This document shows positions 60,929 to 64,000 of a DNA stretch of 64,000 nucleotides, in pieces. The number at the start of each line of letters is the position of its first letter. Position 1 is the first letter of the stretch. Origin of the DNA: Sipunculus nudus (taxonomy: Eukaryota > Annelida > Sipuncula > Golfingiida > Sipunculidae); the NCBI GenBank assembly GCA_026874595.1, contig CM049317.1:35988901-36052900 (forward strand), read 5' to 3'. A model generated the notes under the pieces. It did no database searches, was not told where the DNA came from, and saw only the letters and a program-made list of their open reading frames with translations. Position numbers and translations under genes: made by a program.

Positions 60929-61820
60929 TGTTGTTTTTTTCAATTTTATTCTCTCTGGTTCTTCCTTTGAAACTGTCACTACCAACAAAAGGAAGTTCTC
61001 TCACCTAAACGTTTTACAAGTAAACGCGTTAATGGTTCTCGACAAAAGATGTTTTTAGGCAATTTTTTGGGCCAGGACAGCTGAGGGGCAAACCGCTTGG
61101 CTCTCTCCTCTGGCGAACCGGGATCGATCTCAGGCCTGGCTATGAGAGTGGGTTTTAGTTGCCAGTCGAAGGCCGGTGATTTTCTCCAGGAACTCCGGTT
61201 TCCAGACTCCAGACTACCGAACGCCATCACCGGAGCCATGGACAGTGCTTCCATTAGTTATAATAACTATTTGTACAATCCATGTAAAATAAATAAGTTA
61301 CAATCAGAACTTGTCTTTCTCAGATCGGATTGTACTGGAAACACCTCCGCATGCTGAGTACTAATTTTGCAGGAGAGATGGCACATTACGAGTCATTTCA
61401 TAATTTTTCTAAAATATTATTCTTCAATTTCAATCCGGTACTGATAAATCATTTCAGCAATAAATAACATATCTTTTCACCGAGCTTTTGACAGCTACTT
61501 TAAAATAAGAGATAAATACCGATACCTTTGAAATAGGATGGCTCTCTGACAGCTACGAATAAATGAGAGATAGACACCTTTCCGCTTTAAATAATATGAC
61601 TCTGTAGAAAGTAATATTAGTCGTAGTTGCATCTGGCAAAGAATTTAGAAAAATGTGATAGAGTCTCTGTTTGGAGGACATAATGGTGGGGACCTTTTCT
61701 TAATTTAATCGGAATATTTTCCATATCTGTTTTTGTGAAGATTTAACAAAAGTGTAACCAGTATTTAATTAATGCAAAGAATTCCTGCATGAGCCCTATA
61801 TCAGATCTACGGTCCGCACA

Positions 61821-61893
61821 GCCCGGCTAGCTCAGTCGGTAGAGCATGAGACTCTTAATCTCACGGTCGTGGGTTCGAGCCCCACGTTGGGCG
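61821..61893 (+). tRNA. tRNA-Lys (CUU)
   Basis: Same G44 to C variant as 59,427; all arms intact. Confidence 0.9.
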
Positions 61894-63270
61894 TTGCAAT
61901 TTTTTTTCAATTTTATTCTCTCTGGTTCTTCCTTTGAAACTGTCACTACCAAGAAAAGGAATTTCTCTCACCTAAACGTTTTACAAGTAAACGCGTTAAT
62001 GGTTCTCGACAAAAGCTGTTTTTAGGCATTTTTTTTTTGGCCAGGGCAGCTGAGGTGTAAAACGCTTGGCTCTCTCCTCTGGCGAACCGGGATCGATCTC
62101 AGGTCTGGCCATGACAGTGGGTTGTAGTTGCCAGTCGAAGGCCGGTGGTTTTCTCCAGGTACTCCGGTTTCCAGACTCCAGAAGACCGAACGCCATCACC
62201 AGAGCCATAGAGAGTGCTTCGATTAGTTATAATAACTATTTGCACAATCCATGTAAAATAAATAAGTTACAATCAGAACTTGTCTTTCTCAGAACGGATT
62301 GTACTGAAAATACCTCCGCATGACCAGTACTAATTTTGCAGGAGTGGTGGCACATTACGAGTCATTTCATAATTTTTCTAAAATATCATTCTTCAATTTC
62401 AATGCGGCACTGATAAACTTTTCCAGCAACCCATAACATATCTTTTCACCGAGCTTTTGACAGCTACTTTAAAATAAGATATAAATACCGATACCTTTAA
62501 AATAGGATGGTTCTGTGGAATGTGATATAACATGCTGTTTCATCTCGCAAATGATACATAAATATAACATGCAGTGTCTGATTGGAAGACATAGTGGTGG
62601 GAGACCTTTTCTAACTTTCAAAAAAAATTTCCATCGCAGTAAACAGAGGAGTTTTAGCAAATGAGTAACCAGTATACCTAATTTACGGGAAATATGTCTT
62701 CCCCATCGGTGTATAAAACATTCCTGGATGAGCGTTATATTAGACCGGTGGTTGGCACAGCACGGCTAACTCAGTCGATAGAGTATGAGACACTTATAGT
62801 CTCAGGCAGAAAGTATGACTAAAACAGTAAAATAAATATATTAATACCTCTCAGCACGCTCAGTACTGATTTTGAAGGAGAGTTGGTGCATTATGTGTAA
62901 TTCCATCTTGTTTACTATATTATTCTTACATTTCAATGTGATAATGGTAAACTATTCCAGCAATCCACAATATATCTGAATCCCTTCCACGGGCATCTGA
63001 CAGCTACGAAAAAAATGAGAGATAGACACCTTTATGCTTTAAAGAAGATGACTCTGTAGAAAGATATTTGAGTCGTAGTTGCATCTGGCAAAGAATTTAG
63101 AAAAATGTGATAGAGTCTCTGTTTGGAGGACATAATGGTGGGGACCTTTTCTTAATTTAATCGGAATAGTTTCCATATCTGTTTTTGTGAAGATTTAACA
63201 AAAGTGTAACCAGTATTTAATTAATGCAAAGAATTCCTGGATGAGCCCTATATAAGATCTATGATCGACA

Positions 63271-63343
63271 GCCCGGCTAGCTCAGTCGGTAGAGCATGAG
63301 ACTCTTAATCTCAGGGTCGTGGGTTCGAGCCCCACGTTGGGCG
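63271..63343 (+). tRNA. tRNA-Lys (CUU)
   Basis: Exact consensus, T8 terminator, and the shortened GATCGACA 5' flank shared only with 54,134. Last tRNA in the window; its unit continues past the edge. Confidence 0.95.
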
Positions 63344-64000
63344 TTGTAATTTTTTTTCAATTTTATTCTCTCTGGTTCTTCCTTTGAAACTGTCACTACC
63401 AACAAAAGGAAGTTCTCTCACCTAAACGTTTTACAAGTAAACGCGTTAATGGTTCTCGACAAAAGATGTTTTTAGGCAATTTTTTGGGCCAGGACAGCTG
63501 AGGGGCAAACCGCTTGGCTCTCTCCTCTGGCGAACCGGGATCGATCTCAGGCCTGGCTATGAGAGTGGGTTGTAGTTGCCAGTCGAAGGCCGGTGGTTTT
63601 CTCCGGGTACTCCGGTGTCCAGACTCCAGACTACCGAACGCCATCACCGGAGCCATGGACAGTGCTTCCATTAGTTATAATAACTATTTGTACAATCCAT
63701 GTAAAATAAATAAGTTACAATCAGAACTTGTCTTTCTCAGATCGGATTGTACTGGAAACACCTCCGCATGCTGAGTACTAATTTTGCAGGAGAGATGGCA
63801 CATTACGAGTCATTTCATAATTTTTCTAAAATATTATTCTTCAATTTCAATCCGGTACTGATAAGTCATTTCAGCAATTAATAACATATCTTTTCACCGA
63901 GCTTTTGACAGCTAATTTAAAATAAGATATAAATACCGATACCCTTGAAATAGGATGGCTCTGTGGAATGTAATATTACATGCTGTTTCATCTCGCAAAT

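Larger units (their letters stand above)
57130..61917 (+). repeat. 2,394-bp higher-order duplication
   Basis: About 57,130-59,523 is repeated at 59,524-61,917. Pairs: half-tRNAs 57,971/60,365, truncated tRNAs 58,481/60,875 and full tRNAs 59,427/61,821, all offset 2,394 bp with private variants shared. Each block is one long plus one short unit. Confidence 0.93.
28014..62806 (+). pseudogene. Half-tRNA-Lys relics, one per long unit (19 in window)
   Basis: Each relic has acceptor 5' strand, D arm and anticodon arm (GCACGGCTAACTCAGTCGAT, then TGAGAC-loop-GTCTCA) and stops at CAGG; the T arm and 3' acceptor strand are absent. Starts: 28,014, 29,463, 30,914, 35,377, 36,824, 43,001, 44,454, 45,905, 48,314, 49,764, 52,173, 53,623, 55,071, 56,522, 57,971, 60,365 and 62,760, plus 15,773 and 17,883 outside the main array. 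Most are 47 nt with loop ACTTATA; a subset is 45 nt with loop AATTA. The anticodon arm has gained a sixth base pair in most copies. They share with the intact genes the preceding GGTTCGCACA. Confidence 0.85.
28741..63660 (+). mobile_element. tRNA-derived SINE, one per array unit (22 copies)
   Basis: Each copy is about 172 bp, from GGCCAGGACAGCTGAGGGG to CATCACCGGAGCCATGG. Head: A-box-like AGCTGAGGGG and a B-box-like GGGATCGATCTC, weaker than the free-standing copy at 11,100. Approximate starts: 28,741, 30,192, 33,687, 34,654, 36,106, 42,280, 43,732, 45,183, 46,631, 47,592, 49,042, 50,490, 51,451, 52,901, 54,349, 55,800, 57,250, 58,675, 59,644, 61,069, 62,038 and 63,486. It was amplified with the unit, not inserted repeatedly, since it always sits at the same position. 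Open frames of 85-92 codons on both strands here are incidental. Confidence 0.8.
42047..64000 (+). repeat. tRNA-Lys array, block 3 (runs off the right edge)
   Basis: Seventeen tRNA positions, from 42,099 to 63,271. Spacings are 1,442-1,451 bp for long units and 946-967 bp for short units (from 46,416, 50,275, 58,481 and 60,875); the first spacing is 1,415 because of a 35-nt deletion in the first tRNA. Two flank subfamilies are interspersed: one with TATATAAG 24 nt before the tRNA and a T8 terminator, the other with TGTATTAG and ATTTTC. Long and short units are combined into higher-order duplications. Confidence 0.96.
53200..64000 (+). repeat. 9,137-bp-offset duplication (about 53,200-54,863 and 62,337-64,000)
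   Basis: The tRNA flank GATCTATGATCGACAGCCCG (short of the usual TTCGCA) occurs only at 54,119 and 63,256. The surrounding SINE and flank sequence share private variants, and the half-tRNA pair 53,623/62,760 has the same offset. The second copy runs to the window edge, so the full length is unknown. Confidence 0.85.

Noticed and set aside
29172-62660. Repeated 63-residue minus-strand frames (with KLLCLLRWK)
   Set aside because: They lie over flank module Y and are lost or shifted in several units by indels, as expected for non-coding DNA.
28651-63774. Family of repeated 85-92-residue open frames on both strands (plus frames beginning ALSSGEPGSISG, minus frames with APVMAFGSLESGN)
   Set aside because: They overlap antiparallel over the SINE in each unit; the plus-strand series starts at TTG, not ATG. 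They recur because the unit recurs, and no protein family is recognisable.
27423-64000. CRISPR array or bacterial origin for the regular repeats
   Set aside because: Units are over 900 bp, contain eukaryotic tRNA genes with Pol III terminators and SINEs, and have no spacer/repeat pattern.
27423-64000. Array as a centromeric satellite
   Set aside because: Higher-order structure is suggestive, but nothing in the sequence identifies centromere function, so it is not called.

Overview
The window looks like nuclear DNA of an invertebrate animal, most plausibly a mollusc. It is AT-rich and mostly non-coding, with one intronless receptor gene, a decayed LTR retroelement, tRNA-derived SINEs, inverted-repeat elements, and a very large tandem array of tRNA-Lys genes. 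The taxon is an inference from repeat style; no marker gene fixes it.

Layout. 1-7,020: gene-free DNA with a 38-bp minisatellite (3,083-3,730), a small inverted-repeat element (4,190-4,475) and a three-copy ~330-bp repeat (5,380-6,135). 7,038-8,231: the only convincing protein gene, a single-exon 291-residue rhodopsin-like GPCR with a TATA-type promoter. 11,100-15,314: a tRNA-derived SINE, then a decayed minus-strand Ty3/Gypsy-type retroelement whose parts read gag, zinc knuckle, protease, integrase, reverse transcriptase, RNase H. Integrase before RT is the unusual Gmr1-type order. 15,092-18,796: a 2.1-kb tandem duplication carrying a gag fragment, TA microsatellite, half-tRNA, tRNA-Lys and SINE. 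18,797-26,690: a 7.9-kb inverted repeat with ~1.93-kb arms and a ~4-kb centre.

27,423-64,000: the tRNA-Lys array, cut by two insertions (31,440-33,478 and about 37,654-42,046) and running off the right edge. The standard unit is about 1,450 bp: tRNA-Lys(CUU), T-rich terminator, tRNA-derived SINE, a flank module ending in a half-tRNA, then a second, related flank module leading to the next tRNA. A shorter 946-967-bp unit lacks one flank module and the half-tRNA. Units form higher-order duplications with 3,859-, 2,394- and 9,137-bp offsets. Most tRNA copies keep all arms, one has become anticodon UUU, and several carry deletions.

Nearly all the remaining open frames are shadows of these repeats. 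The repeated 85-92-residue frames on both strands lie over the SINE and the plus-strand series lacks an ATG start. The biology here is RNA polymerase III gene amplification and mobile-element structure, not protein-coding pathways.
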